48,424 bases of DNA from an uncultured Clostridia bacterium (GTDB lineage: Bacteria; Bacillota; Clostridia; Oscillospirales; CAG-272). Under the pieces are notes generated by a model. It was not told where the DNA came from, ran no database searches, and saw only the letters and a program-made list of their open reading frames with translations. Position numbers and translations under genes: made by a program. Within the stretch, counting starts at the first letter, position 1; every line of letters begins with the position of its first letter. Below are positions 32,313-41,229 of this stretch, one piece after another. Where the stretch lies: the NCBI GenBank assembly GCA_947302045.1, contig CAMYUQ010000006.1, forward strand, positions 1 to 48,424, read 5' to 3'.

Positions 32313-33047
32313 ATGACTTTTTTTGATATGCACTGTCATATGCTCTGCGGAGTGGACGACGGCGCTTCTTCTCCCGAAATGATGTATCAGATGCTCGAAG
32401 CCGCCTATGCCGACGGAACGCGCGCCGTCTGTCTGACGCCGCACTTTTCGCCCTATCTGTTCGGAAACACCTCGGAGCAGGTCGGCGCGGTTTTCGGGGA
32501 ACTGAGGGAATATGCCGCCCGGCAGCACCCGGATCTGGAACTCTTCCTCGGCAACGAACTCGGCTATTACAGCGGTTGCGAACGCGCGCTCAACGAGGGA
32601 ACCTGCCGGCATCTGGGAGAGAGCCGGTATATTCTGGTGGATTTTCCGGGAGACGTCAGCTTTTTTGAGCTGCGCGCCGACGTGGAAAATCTCATGCGCA
32701 GGGGCTACCGCGTGGTTCTGGCGCATCCGGAGCGTTATCCGTGCCTTTCGCATAAACTCTCCTGGGTCCGCACCTTTATCGACGACGGCGGACTGGTGCA
32801 GGTCGACGCCTCCGCGCCGACCGGAGCGGACGGTCCCGGGGCAAAATCCCTGTGGAAAAAGCTGATTCAGAAACATCTGGTTCACGTCGTTTCCTCGGAC
32901 GGTCATAACCTCACGACAAGACCGCCGATCCTTTCTCCCTGCCTGCCGTATCTGGAAAAATACTGCTCGCCGGAAGAGATCGCGGCGCTGACCTTTGGAA
33001 ACGCCGACCGGATCCTGCACGACCGTCCGGTTCTGCAATTTGACTGA
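32313..33047 (+). CDS. cpsB: CpsB/CapC-type tyrosine phosphatase (PHP fold)
   Basis: This manganese-dependent phosphatase reverses the tyrosine kinase encoded downstream. The 244-residue protein has the metal-binding motifs MHCHMLCGVDDG (His7, His9), LTPHF, GNELGYY, LAHPERYP and SSDGH typical of the PHP family. AAGGAG lies ahead of the ATG at 32313. It is the first gene of a three-gene module and has its own perfect promoter. Confidence 0.93.
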   Translation: MTFFDMHCHMLCGVDDGASSPEMMYQMLEAAYADGTRAVCLTPHFSPYLFGNTSEQVGAVFGELREYAARQHPDLELFLGNELGYYSGCERALNEGTCRHLGESRYILVDFPGDVSFFELRADVENLMRRGYRVVLAHPERYPCLSHKLSWVRTFIDDGGLVQVDASAPTGADGPGAKSLWKKLIQKHLVHVVSSDGHNLTTRPPILSPCLPYLEKYCSPEEIAALTFGNADRILHDRPVLQFD

Positions 33048-33070
33048 AAAATACCGAAAGGAATTTCAAA

Positions 33071-33895
33071 ATGGAAAGCAAAAAACGCGAAGTCGAACTG
33101 AATATCAAAGACCTCGGCAAGGTCCTTTTGCGCTGCTGGTGGATCATGCTTCTGGTCGGCGTGATCGTTGCCGTGGGTCTTTATCTGGCGCTTTACCTGA
33201 CGCACACCGACGAATATACCGCAACGGTTTCGGTCTACGTCATGCGCGAAGCGCTGGTCAAGCCGGAGGGAAGCGACGCCGCCCAGACGCAGGGCGTTGA
33301 CGTTTCGATCTCCAACAACATCAAGGCCGACGTTCTGGTTCTGCCGTTCATGCACCGGGTGCTCGATCCGGTCTTGCAGGACGCCGGGATGGACGTGACC
33401 GAGAAGAATTACGCGAAACTGCAAAAAGCGATCTCCACCCAGAGCAAAGAGGACGAGCATATCGTGTATATCTCGGCGACCTCGAAGGATCCGGAGAATG
33501 CAAAGACCGTTGCCAACCTGGTTGCCGCGGAAACCTGCCGGATCTTCAACGAAGTCCTGTTTGAAAACGAACGGTACGTGACGGTTCTGGACGAGGCGAG
33601 AACGCCCGAAAAGCCCTCCAACCCCATCTCGAAGGTCACGGTCGCCCTGGCAGGGCTTGCCGCCATGCTGGTCGTTTATCTGGTGTTCCTGATCCTGTTC
33701 TTGACCGACGATAAGATCAACGACGCCGAAGACGTGCAGAATTACCTCGGCGTGAGCACGCTCGGGCAGATCCCGAACCGGCGCGATACCGGCAAACGCC
33801 GGAAGGGCTACGGCAAATATTACCAGACCTACGGAGCCGACGGAAAGGTCGCGGAGGCCGAAAACGGCGGAAAGAAAGGGGGCGCGGCGAAATGA
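33071..33895 (+). CDS. cpsC: CpsC/Wzz-type polysaccharide chain-length co-polymerase
   Basis: This 274-residue membrane protein controls capsule chain length and activates the kinase. It has a short N-terminal cytosolic part (about 1–20), a first helix (about 22–42), an extracytoplasmic domain and a second helix (about 196–218), then a Lys/Gly-rich cytosolic tail. It overlaps the kinase start by ATGA. It represents the activator half of the split Gram-positive BY-kinase. Confidence 0.9.
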   Translation: MESKKREVELNIKDLGKVLLRCWWIMLLVGVIVAVGLYLALYLTHTDEYTATVSVYVMREALVKPEGSDAAQTQGVDVSISNNIKADVLVLPFMHRVLDPVLQDAGMDVTEKNYAKLQKAISTQSKEDEHIVYISATSKDPENAKTVANLVAAETCRIFNEVLFENERYVTVLDEARTPEKPSNPISKVTVALAGLAAMLVVYLVFLILFLTDDKINDAEDVQNYLGVSTLGQIPNRRDTGKRRKGYGKYYQTYGADGKVAEAENGGKKGGAAK

Positions 33896-34572
33896 AACAG
33901 GTCGAACTGATCTATGAGGATTCCGGAAATTATTTCATGCGGGAAGCTTTCAACACGCTGCGAACCAACATCCTGTTCTGCGGCACCGATTATAAGAAAA
34001 TTCTGGTCACGAGCTGCATCGCGCACGAGGGGAAAACCACCGTTTCCATGGAGCTGGCGCGCAGTCTTTCCGAAACCGGAAAGCGCGTGTTGCTCATCGA
34101 CGCGGATCTGCGCAAATCGGTCACCGTTTCGCGCTACACGAAGGAGACCGGCGTCTCGGGGCTGAGCCAGTATCTTTCCGGGCAGGTGACGCTGGACGAC
34201 GTGCGTTACGGTACCCAGTATCCGGGATTTGACATCATCTTTGCGGGTCCGTTCCCGCCCAACCCGGCGGAGCTGGTCGGCAACAATACCTTCCGCTCGC
34301 TTCTGGATTCCGCGGCGGAAGAATACGATTACGTCCTGCTCGACGCACCGCCGCTCGGCGCGGTTATCGACGCCGCCGTCATGTCGGAATTCTGCAACGG
34401 CGCGGTGCTCATCATCAACCGCGGAACCGTGAAATACCGCATGGCGCAGAACGTGGCGGGACAGCTCAAAAAGAGCGGATGCAAACTGCTCGGCGTGGTG
34501 CTCAACCAGCCCTCCGCCTCGCGCAGTTCCAAAGCGGACAGCCACTACGGGTATCAGTATAAATACTATTGA
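33892..34572 (+). CDS. cpsD: CpsD/CapB-type bacterial tyrosine kinase
   Basis: This 226-residue BY-kinase has Walker A SCIAHEGKTT, Walker A' VLLIDADLRKS and Walker B DYVLLDAPPLG. Its C-terminus ends HYGYQYKYY, a tyrosine cluster suitable for autophosphorylation. It overlaps cpsC by 4 bp. No glycosyltransferase, polymerase or flippase gene follows: a terminator ends the unit. Confidence 0.93.
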   Translation: MKQVELIYEDSGNYFMREAFNTLRTNILFCGTDYKKILVTSCIAHEGKTTVSMELARSLSETGKRVLLIDADLRKSVTVSRYTKETGVSGLSQYLSGQVTLDDVRYGTQYPGFDIIFAGPFPPNPAELVGNNTFRSLLDSAAEEYDYVLLDAPPLGAVIDAAVMSEFCNGAVLIINRGTVKYRMAQNVAGQLKKSGCKLLGVVLNQPSASRSSKADSHYGYQYKYY

Positions 34573-34585
34573 GGATAAAAATTCA

Positions 34586-34628
34586 GGGGCGCGGTCTTCC
34601 ATTGGAAAACCGCGCCCCCGCTTTTGTT
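34586..34628 (+). terminator. Terminator after cpsD
   Basis: GGGGCGCGGT (34586–34595) pairs with ACCGCGCCCC (34609–34618), with further TTCC/GGAA pairing inside, and CGCTTTTG follows. Confidence 0.85.
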
Positions 34629-34633
34629 TCGGG

Positions 34634-34924
34634 TCAGGTTTTGGGCGGATCGGATTCTTTTTGGATCGCGGCGCGCAGAGCGTCGGCTTTGGACCGAAGA
34701 AGAGTGATCTGCTCCACCTGTTTTGCAAGCTCCTCCGGGGAGGAACCGTCCGCCGTAAAATGCTCGTAGGACGCCTTGCCGAAGGCGGCGTAGGCGCCTT
34801 TGAGCTGATATTCCACCGTTGCCAGCCGGACGCGCATCGCGGCAAGATCGGTGGCGTCGCTGATCTTTTCCGCCGCCATTCCGGCAACGGCGCGCGCTTG
34901 TTGACGAAATTCATCCCATGTCAT
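34634..34924 (-). CDS. Small coiled-coil protein of unknown function
   Basis: I do not recognise this 96-residue protein. It begins MTWDEFRQQARAVAGMAAEKI and is almost all helix with heptad-like runs (TDLAAMRVRLATVEYQLKGA, LAKQVEQITLLRSKADALRA). There is no membrane segment. AGGTACGGAAAATG sets the ATG at 34924. A sigma-A promoter lies upstream, and a 12-bp inverted repeat is shared with the divergent spoVAC leader. Confidence 0.7.
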   Translation of the reverse strand: MTWDEFRQQARAVAGMAAEKISDATDLAAMRVRLATVEYQLKGAYAAFGKASYEHFTADGSSPEELAKQVEQITLLRSKADALRAAIQKESDPPKT

Positions 34925-34955
34925 TTTCCGTACCTCCCATGGTCTTCTTACCCCT

Positions 34956-35012
34956 ATTATATCCGATTTTTCCGCAAAAGTCAACGGATAAAAGAAGCTT
35001 TTTTGCGGAAAA
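34956..35012 (-). promoter_or_regulatory. Promoter plus 12-bp inverted repeat between the coiled-coil gene and spoVAC
   Basis: On the minus strand TTGACT (34979–34984) and TATAAT (34956–34961) are 17 bp apart. TTTTCCGCAAAA (34968–34979) is repeated in inverted form as TTTTGCGGAAAA (35001–35012), bracketing the -35 region. This could be an operator or a hairpin. Confidence 0.65.
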
Positions 35013-35041
35013 CTAACCGCAGAAGAAAGGACGGAGAAACC

Positions 35042-35482
35042 ATGGAAAAACGAATTTACAAGAAACTGACCCAGGCGCACGCGCCCAAATCGCCGCTGCT
35101 GAAAAACTGTCTGAATGCCTTCTGGACGGGCGGACTCATCTGCGTTTTGGGGCAGGGACTTCGCACGGCGTACGAAAAAGGCGCGCGTCTGCCCGGCGAC
35201 CGGGCGGCAACGCTGGCGTCGGTTTCGCTGATCTTCCTCGCGGCCCTGCTTTCCGGGATCGGCGTCTACGACCGGATCGCGCGCTTCGCCGGTGCGGGAA
35301 CGCTCGTTCCCATCACCGGATTCGCCAACGCGGTGGTCTCTCCCGCCATCGACAGCCACGCCGAGGGACTGGTGCTCGGCGTCGGGGCGAAAATTTTCAG
35401 CGTCGCCGGACCCGTTCTGCTCTACGGCACGCTTTCCGGAACGGTTTACGGCGTGATCTATTTTCTGGCGACCAAACTCTGA
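35042..35482 (+). CDS. spoVAC: Stage V sporulation protein AC (SpoVAC)
   Basis: SpoVAC is a mechanosensitive-type channel subunit in the spore inner membrane that moves dipicolinic acid. The 146-residue protein has the SpoVAC N-terminus (YKKLTQAHAPKSPLLKNCLNAF), then hydrophobic segments with GGLICVLGQG, and the GTLVPITGFANAVVSPAIDSHAEG signature. The start follows GGACGGAGAAACC. The usual partners spoVAD and spoVAE are not next to it in this window. Confidence 0.92.
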   Translation: MEKRIYKKLTQAHAPKSPLLKNCLNAFWTGGLICVLGQGLRTAYEKGARLPGDRAATLASVSLIFLAALLSGIGVYDRIARFAGAGTLVPITGFANAVVSPAIDSHAEGLVLGVGAKIFSVAGPVLLYGTLSGTVYGVIYFLATKL

Positions 35483-35545
35483 CGGGAAAAATCCCGGAAA
35501 ATGTTTGCGCCGGGACCACAAATTTTCGTTTTTTTAATTTCCCCC

Positions 35546-35600
35546 TTGACAAATTTTGCAAGGGGGATTATAATAACGGCAGAATACCCCCCGGGGGTAT
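35546..35600 (+). promoter_or_regulatory. csoR–copA promoter with CsoR operator
   Basis: TTGACA (35546–35551), 17 bp, TATAAT (35569–35574). CCCCCTTG (35541–35548) and CAAGGGGG (35559–35566) form an inverted repeat across the -35 and spacer. ATACCCCCCGGGGGTAT (35584–35600) just downstream has the form of known CsoR boxes. Confidence 0.85.
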
Positions 35601-35613
35601 ATTGGAGGGAAAA

Positions 35614-35919
35614 ATGGATCGGACGGAACATACCTGCTGTTGCAATAAGACCACCGAACGCAGTGCCGAGGAAAAGCAAAAACTGCTCAACCGTCTGGCG
35701 CGGATCGAGGGACAGGTGCGCGGTCTGCGCGGCATGATCGAACGGGACGCCTACTGTACCGACGTGCTCACGCAATCGGCGGCGGTGAACGCCGCGATCG
35801 ACGCTTTCAACCGGGATCTGCTGGCGCGGCATATCCGCACCTGCGTGGTGCGCGACCTGAAAAACGGGCACGACGAAGTGATCGGGGAGCTCATCGAAAC
35901 CATCGGGAAATTAAGGTGA
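35614..35919 (+). CDS. csoR: Copper-sensing repressor CsoR
   Basis: CsoR binds the operator without copper and leaves it when Cu(I) is bound. The 101-residue helical protein has the Cu(I) ligands Cys48, His73 and Cys77 with the family spacing (C-x24-H-x3-C) and the RIEGQVRGL helix. An extra N-terminal CCC cluster (Cys8–10) is notable. The ATG at 35614 follows GGAGGGA; an upstream TTG is rejected because it precedes that site. It is 4 bp from copA. Confidence 0.95.
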   Translation: MDRTEHTCCCNKTTERSAEEKQKLLNRLARIEGQVRGLRGMIERDAYCTDVLTQSAAVNAAIDAFNRDLLARHIRTCVVRDLKNGHDEVIGELIETIGKLR

Positions 35920-35923
35920 AAAA

Positions 35924-38431
35924 ATGAAACGAAACGATACGAAAAATTTACGGCGTTTTCACGTCAGCGGCATGAGCTGTGCCGCCTGCTCTGCAAGGGT
36001 GGAAAAGGCGGTCTCGGCGGTAGAGGGCGTCGACTCCTGCTCGGTCAGTCTGCTCACGAATTCGATGGGCGTGGAGGGAACGGCTTCTCCCGAAGCGATC
36101 ATCGAAGCGGTCGAGCGGGCGGGGTACGGCGCGGAGCAGACCGGAAAAGACGGAAAACGGGAAAGGGCAGAGGCGCCGGACGATCTGCGCGACAGTGAAA
36201 CGCCCAAGCTCCTGCGGCGGCTCGGCTGGTCGCTCGGCTTTCTGCTCCTGCTGATGTATCTTTCGATGGGGCATCGGATGTGGCATTTTCCGCTGCCCGA
36301 AAAGCTCGCGCAGAATCCGGTCGCGCCGGCACTTTTGCAGATGCTCCTCGCGGCGGCGGTTCTGGTCATCAACCAAAAATTCTTTCGCAGCGGCGTCGGC
36401 GCGGTTCTGCACCGTGCGCCGAATATGGATACGCTGGTCTCTCTCGGCTCGGCGGCGGCATTCGGCTGGTCGGTATGGGTTCTGTTCTGCATGACCGCCG
36501 ACGCCGCCCGCGCGCCCGAGCTTTCCGGACAGCTCTGGTTTGAGTCCTCCGCCATGATCCTGACCCTGATCACGGTCGGGAAAGCGTTGGAGGCAAGGGC
36601 AAAAGGAAAAACCGCGAACGCCTTGCGCTCCCTGCTTCGTCTCTCGCCCAAAACGGCAAGGGTGATCCGGGACGGAGAGGAGACCGAAGTTCCGGTCGAG
36701 CAGGTGCGCGTGGGAGATCTTTTCGCGGTGCGGCCGGGGGAACAGATCCCGGTGGACGGGATCGTGGAGGACGGCTCCTCCGCCGTGGACGAATCGGCGC
36801 TGACCGGGGAGAGTATCCCGGTTGAAAAAGAAGTCGGGAGCACCGTTTCGGCAGGAACGGTCAACCGCTCGGGCTTTTTGAGATGCCGGGCGACGCGGGT
36901 CGGGGAGGATACCACCCTTGCGCAAATCATCGAAACCGTCCGGGTCGCCGCGGCAACGAAAGCGCCGATCGCAAAGACCGCCGACCGGGTCGCCGGCATT
37001 TTCGTTCCGGCGGTACTGGCCGTCGCGGCGATCACGACGGTCGTCTGGCTGATCGTCGGGCGCGGCGACGTCGCCACGGCGCTCGAACGCGGCATTTCGG
37101 TGCTGGTCATCAGCTGTCCCTGCGCGCTGGGGCTTGCAACACCGGTCGCCATTCTGGTGGGCAGCGGCGTGGGCGCACGGAAGGGAATCCTCTATAAAAC
37201 GGCGGCGGCACTCGAAGAAGCCGGCAGAATCCGGGTCGTCGCGCTGGATAAAACCGGGACGGTGACGGTAGGGAAGCCGGCCGTGACCGACCTTTTGCCG
37301 GCGGACGGCGTAACGGTCGAAGAACTGCTCCGCGCCGCCTGTTCGGCAGAGCAAAAGAGCGAGCATCCGCTGGCGCGCGCCGTCCTTGCCTGCGCGCAGG
37401 AGAAAAAGATTTCTCCCGCCGAGGTGACCGGGTTCCGCGCCCTGCCCGGAAACGGGCTCGAAGCAGAATGGGACGGAAAACGGCTGATCGGCGGAAACCT
37501 TGCCTACCTGTCGACGGAAACGGTCGTTCCCGAGGCGTGGCGGCTTCGCGCCGATGCGCTTTCGCAAAGCGGCAAAACGCCCCTGTTTTTCGCGCTGGAC
37601 GGGAACTTTCTGGGCGTGATCGCGGTGGCGGACGTCATCAAGCCCGAAAGTCCGCAGGCGATCGAAGAGCTCAAAGCCCTGGGGGTCTCGGTCATCCTTC
37701 TCACGGGGGACAACGAAAAGACCGCCGGCGCCATCGGAAGGGAAGTCGGGATCGGGGAAGTGATCGCAGGAGTTCTGCCCGACGGAAAAGAGCGTGTGAT
37801 CCGGAAGCTTTCGGCGCGCGGCAAGGTCGCGATGGTCGGGGACGGAATCAACGACGCGCCCGCTCTGACGGCGGCGGATCTGGGCATCGCGCTCGGCGCA
37901 GGTACCGACGTTGCCATCGCCGCAGCGGACGTGGTTCTGATGAAGTCGGAGCACACCGACCTGCCCGAGGCGATCCGGCTCGGCAGAGCGACCCTGCGCA
38001 ACATCCGCGAAAATCTCTTCTGGGCGTTCTTCTATAACGTCATCGGAATCCCGCTCGCGGCGGGCGTTCTCGCCGGCGTCGGCGTTTTCATCAGCCCGAT
38101 GCTCGGTGCGGCGGCGATGTCGCTCTCCTCTTTCTGCGTGGTGACCAACGCCCTGCGGCTGAACCTGCTCGCGAAAGCCGGAAAACGCAGACCCAAACAA
38201 ACCGAAACAGATACGAAAGGAGATCCGACGATGAACGAAACGATCCGAATCGAGGGCATGATGTGTCCGCACTGCGAAGCGGCGGTCAAAAAAGCGTTGG
38301 AGGCGGTGGAGGGCGTTGCAAAAGCGTCCCCGGACCACAAGACCGGGACCGCCGACCTGACGTTTTCCAAACCCGTTTCCCGGGAAGCCCTTGCGGCGGC
38401 AGTCCGCGCGGCGGGCTACGAAATGAAATGA
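35924..38431 (+). CDS. copA: Copper P1B-type ATPase CopA with C-terminal CopZ-like domain
   Basis: CopA exports Cu(I) with ATP. The 835-residue protein has an N-terminal HMA domain (GMSCAAC, Cys19 and Cys22), eight membrane helices, TGES in the actuator domain, the ion-site CPC (Cys398 and Cys400), DKTGT with the phosphorylated Asp442, the SEHPLARAV motif and [10 protein letters not shown]. After the last helices an additional HMA domain (about residues 770–835, MMCPHC at 781–784) continues in frame. That segment has its own ribosome-binding site and ATG, so copZ is also readable separately. AGGTGA lies before the start. Confidence 0.96.
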   Translation: MKRNDTKNLRRFHVSGMSCAACSARVEKAVSAVEGVDSCSVSLLTNSMGVEGTASPEAIIEAVERAGYGAEQTGKDGKRERAEAPDDLRDSETPKLLRRLGWSLGFLLLLMYLSMGHRMWHFPLPEKLAQNPVAPALLQMLLAAAVLVINQKFFRSGVGAVLHRAPNMDTLVSLGSAAAFGWSVWVLFCMTADAARAPELSGQLWFESSAMILTLITVGKALEARAKGKTANALRSLLRLSPKTARVIRDGEETEVPVEQVRVGDLFAVRPGEQIPVDGIVEDGSSAVDESALTGESIPVEKEVGSTVSAGTVNRSGFLRCRATRVGEDTTLAQIIETVRVAAATKAPIAKTADRVAGIFVPAVLAVAAITTVVWLIVGRGDVATALERGISVLVISCPCALGLATPVAILVGSGVGARKGILYKTAAALEEAGRIRVVALDKTGTVTVGKPAVTDLLPADGVTVEELLRAACSAEQKSEHPLARAVLACAQEKKISPAEVTGFRALPGNGLEAEWDGKRLIGGNLAYLSTETVVPEAWRLRADALSQSGKTPLFFALDGNFLGVIAVADVIKPESPQAIEELKALGVSVILLTGDNEKTAGAIGREVGIGEVIAGVLPDGKERVIRKLSARGKVAMVGDGINDAPALTAADLGIALGAGTDVAIAAADVVLMKSEHTDLPEAIRLGRATLRNIRENLFWAFFYNVIGIPLAAGVLAGVGVFISPMLGAAAMSLSSFCVVTNALRLNLLAKAGKRRPKQTETDTKGDPTMNETIRIEGMMCPHCEAAVKKALEAVEGVAKASPDHKTGTADLTFSKPVSREALAAAVRAAGYEMK
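38216..38224 (+). promoter_or_regulatory. Ribosome-binding site inside copA for nested copZ
   Basis: AAAGGAGAT lies inside the copA reading frame; its GGAG is 8 bp before the ATG at 38231. This is the optimal arrangement for internal initiation. Confidence 0.7.
38231..38431 (+). CDS. copZ: Nested copper chaperone CopZ, in frame with copA
   Basis: CopZ carries Cu(I) to CopA and CsoR. The 66-residue segment begins [15 protein letters not shown], the size and motif position (Cys12, Cys15) of free CopZ. A strong ribosome-binding site precedes the ATG at 38231. Because no stop codon separates it from copA, it is also the last domain of CopA. Two products are likely, but the sequence alone does not prove that both are made. 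Confidence 0.65.
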   Translation: MNETIRIEGMMCPHCEAAVKKALEAVEGVAKASPDHKTGTADLTFSKPVSREALAAAVRAAGYEMK

Positions 38432-38432
38432 A

Positions 38433-38522
38433 CCGGTCAAGGCACCGCCTTGACCGGGATTCCACCGGAGAAAAACAGAGCTTTCGCCTGCGCGGTTGCG
38501 CTTTGGCAAAAGCCCTGTTTTT
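38433..38522 (+). terminator. Two stem-loops after copA, the second a terminator
   Basis: CCGGTCAAGGC (38433–38443) pairs with GCCTTGACCGG (38447–38457). AAAAACAG (38471–38478) pairs with CTGTTTTT (38515–38522) around a structured loop, and ATCTTTTT follows. Confidence 0.8.
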
Positions 38523-38554
38523 ATCTTTTTCGGGAGAATGACCCGCGTCGGTTT

Positions 38555-39025
38555 TCAAAACTGCTCCGCCCACTTTTTCAGATCTTCCGAAGAGGTCAAA
38601 ACGGAAAACCGTTTGCCGACGCATACCTTCGCGCCGGGAGCGAGAGCTTGCAGATTCTTTGCCGTGTCCCCCAGTCCGCTACCGCCCGACGTGCAGAACG
38701 GAACCACCGTTTTGCCGGTGAAGTCGGCGCTTTCCAGGAATGTGTCGATGATCGACGGCTCGCGGTACCACCACACCGGAAAGCCCACAAGGATCACCTC
38801 ATAGTCCGAAATCTTCGGCTTTTCAGCCATCGCGGGGCGGCAATTCCGATCCTTCATCTCAACCGTACTGCGGCTCTGCTTGTCCATCCAGTTGAGGTCT
38901 GCTTTGGTGTAGGGCTGTTCGGGCTTGATCTCAAAGAGATCTGCCCCCGCCGCCTGTGCCAGTTTCTCGGCGACCTTTTCGGTCACGCCGCTTGCGCTGA
39001 AATACGCCACGAGAATCTTTTTCAT
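38555..39025 (-). CDS. Flavodoxin-family protein
   Basis: This 156-residue FMN-binding redox protein has the phosphate loop near its N-terminus ([12 protein letters not shown]), the [10 protein letters not shown] segment that flanks the flavin, and [13 protein letters not shown]. It lies 9 bp after the alcohol dehydrogenase gene on the same strand and has GAGGGG before its ATG. It may be an electron carrier or an NAD(P)H-linked reductase; the partner is not known. Confidence 0.9.
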   Translation of the reverse strand: MKKILVAYFSASGVTEKVAEKLAQAAGADLFEIKPEQPYTKADLNWMDKQSRSTVEMKDRNCRPAMAEKPKISDYEVILVGFPVWWYREPSIIDTFLESADFTGKTVVPFCTSGGSGLGDTAKNLQALAPGAKVCVGKRFSVLTSSEDLKKWAEQF

Positions 39026-39034
39026 CGTTTCCCC

Positions 39035-40201
39035 TCACAAGCTTTCTTTGAGTATTTGAACGACTTCCGGACGGTCGAGGACTTTATAGCCGCCGTCGAG
39101 GATGAAGGTCGCGTCGGCGATGCCCTCGATCATCTCCTCGGTCGCGCCGAGTTCGGAAAGATGCTGGGCGACGCCGATTTTTCGCATCCAGTTCTCCATC
39201 GCGAGAAGTCCCGCGTTTGCAATCTCTTCGTCGGTCTTGCCCTCGGCGCAAATATCCCAGACCTCGATCGCAAACCGCTTGAATTTTGCGAGCCCGTAGG
39301 GCAGGATATGCCGATAATACGGCAGCGAAACGGCGGCAAGCGTCATGCCGTGCGTCGCGTCGGTGTAGGCACCCGCCGCCTGTCCGAGCATATGCACCAT
39401 CCAGTCGGTGGTCTTACCGCGCGAGAGCAGAGTGTTGAGAGCCCAGGTCGCCGCCCACATGATGTTGGAACGCGCTTCGTAATCCGTCGGGTTTTCCACC
39501 GCGACAAGCGAGTTGCGGATCACCGATCTCATCAGCGCTTCGGCGAGATCGTCGCTGACGTTGTCGTCCTCGCCGGAGAAATACTGCTCGCAGATGTGAT
39601 TGAAAATATCGTAGACGCCGGCGACCATCTGGCGCTTCGGCAAACTCATCGTAAAGCGCGGATTGAGGATCGAGAATTTCGGCATGACGTTCTCGCCGAA
39701 AACGTGACCGACCTTCTGCTTCGTTGCGCGATTGGTGATGACCGAGCCGCCGTTCATCTCCGAACCGGTACCCGCCATCGTCAAAACACAGCCCACCGGA
39801 ACGATCTCGCAGTCGGGCTCTTCAAAGCGGTCGAAATATTTCTCCCAGGGGTCGTCGTCGCAATGCACCGAAACCGAGACCGCCTTCGCGTAATCACAGC
39901 AGGAACCGCCGCCGACCGCCAAGAGCAGATCGGCTTTCGCCGCCTTTGCGATCCGGACTCCCTCGCGCAGTTTTTCCGCCGTGGGGTTGGGCATGACGCC
40001 GCCGTCCTCGACGATATTCTTGCCGTTGGCTTTGAGAATGGCGACCACGCTTTCGTAAACGCCGTTCTTCTTGATCGAACCGCCGCCGTAGATCAGCACG
40101 ATATTTTTGCCGTACTTAGGCAGTTCTTCGCTTAGGTAGTTCAGCGAATCCTCGCCGAAATAGATCTTCGTTGCGTTGTGATAACTGAAATTGCCGAGCA
40201 T
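39035..40201 (-). CDS. Iron-containing alcohol dehydrogenase (BdhA/YqhD-like)
   Basis: This 388-residue NAD(P)H-dependent dehydrogenase reduces aldehydes. It has GGGSIKKNGVY and VGGGSCCDYAKA in the nucleotide domain, TMAGTGSEMN, and the metal-binding helical domain with DIFNHICEQYF and DATHGMTLA. The ATG at 40201 follows GGAGG. It resembles butanol dehydrogenases/YqhD. The flavodoxin follows at 9 bp, and an own promoter lies upstream. Confidence 0.93.
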   Translation of the reverse strand: MLGNFSYHNATKIYFGEDSLNYLSEELPKYGKNIVLIYGGGSIKKNGVYESVVAILKANGKNIVEDGGVMPNPTAEKLREGVRIAKAAKADLLLAVGGGSCCDYAKAVSVSVHCDDDPWEKYFDRFEEPDCEIVPVGCVLTMAGTGSEMNGGSVITNRATKQKVGHVFGENVMPKFSILNPRFTMSLPKRQMVAGVYDIFNHICEQYFSGEDDNVSDDLAEALMRSVIRNSLVAVENPTDYEARSNIMWAATWALNTLLSRGKTTDWMVHMLGQAAGAYTDATHGMTLAAVSLPYYRHILPYGLAKFKRFAIEVWDICAEGKTDEEIANAGLLAMENWMRKIGVAQHLSELGATEEMIEGIADATFILDGGYKVLDRPEVVQILKESL

Positions 40202-40244
40202 CGTTTTTCCTCCGTTTTCGTTTGTACGATCGGGATACAGCCTT

Positions 40245-40273
40245 ATTGTATCATATCGGCGATGATCTGTCAA
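40245..40273 (-). promoter_or_regulatory. Sigma-A promoter for the dehydrogenase–flavodoxin pair
   Basis: On the minus strand TTGACA (40268–40273), a 17-bp spacer ending in TGA, and TACAAT (40245–40250). Confidence 0.85.
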
Positions 40274-40295
40274 CCGTTCCCGTTCCGTCCTTTCT

Positions 40296-41210
40296 TCATT
40301 CGTCCGGAAGATCGAACTTTTCAAGCAGTTTTCGGAAGGTATCCTGCCCGTCCAGGCAAGTGTCGGTCAGATAACCTTTCTCAACCTTCCATTGAGAAAG
40401 CCCGCGGTAATAAAACTGCTTTTTGGAATCCTCAATGAAGAATGGAACAATCCCGAACCGCAGACATTCTTTCAGCGCGACGAGCCGACCCACTCTGCCG
40501 TTGCCGTCCTGAAACGGATGGATATGCTCAAAATCCGAATGGAATGCGATCACATCATTAATGGTTATCTTTTCTTTTGCGTTGTAGTCGTCCAGCAATG
40601 CTTTCATCTTTGCGGGAACATCTTTCGGTCGCGCGGTTTCCATCCCGCCGACCGTGTTCCCGCGCTTTTTGTAATCGCCAACGGCAAACCACGAAAGCGT
40701 CGCGTCTTTGGTGTCGTGTTTGAGAATGAAATGGAGATGCTTGATGATCTCTTCGGTCAAAGGGACTTCCGCGACGTCGATCACATAGTCGATCGCCCGG
40801 AAATGGTGGACGGTTTCGAGAATATCATCCACGGGGATCCCGTCCCCGACGTCGAGCGTGTTGGTTTCAAAGATCATGCGGGTCTGATCCTCGCTCAACC
40901 GGCTCCCCTCGATATGGTTGGAGTTATAGGTCATCCGAACCTGCAATTCGTGGTATAGCCCGCCCGAAATTTTCATTTCTTTTTCGTCCCGAAGCGATTG
41001 CAGGATCGGATTGGAAGAGATCTCGCGGAACAGATCCGACGGCGCACAGGTGAAAAACGCGCAGAGTTTCCGCACGACCGCACCCGAAAGTTTTTCCCCT
41101 TTTGCCAACTTCGCAACCGTTCTGGACGAGATGCCCAACTCTTTTGTCAAATCGGATTTTTTCATTTCTTTTTTTGCAAGCAACCGTTCCAGCCCCGCGT
41201 AAGATACCAT
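40296..41210 (-). CDS. Fic-domain protein with N-terminal XRE helix-turn-helix
   Basis: Fic enzymes transfer AMP or other phosphate-containing groups to proteins. The 304-residue protein has a helix-turn-helix at about residues 14–60 (DLTKELGISSRTVAKLAKGE), then a Fic fold with the inhibitory-helix motif SNHIEG near residue 98 and the intact catalytic motif HPFQDGNGR (about 232–240). The inhibitory helix is on the N-terminal side of the Fic core, the class II arrangement. The promoter is flanked by a 13-bp perfect inverted repeat, suggesting self-repression. Its target is unknown. Confidence 0.9.
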   Translation of the reverse strand: MVSYAGLERLLAKKEMKKSDLTKELGISSRTVAKLAKGEKLSGAVVRKLCAFFTCAPSDLFREISSNPILQSLRDEKEMKISGGLYHELQVRMTYNSNHIEGSRLSEDQTRMIFETNTLDVGDGIPVDDILETVHHFRAIDYVIDVAEVPLTEEIIKHLHFILKHDTKDATLSWFAVGDYKKRGNTVGGMETARPKDVPAKMKALLDDYNAKEKITINDVIAFHSDFEHIHPFQDGNGRVGRLVALKECLRFGIVPFFIEDSKKQFYYRGLSQWKVEKGYLTDTCLDGQDTFRKLLEKFDLPDE

Positions 41211-41229
41211 TTCTTTCCCTCCGATCTCT

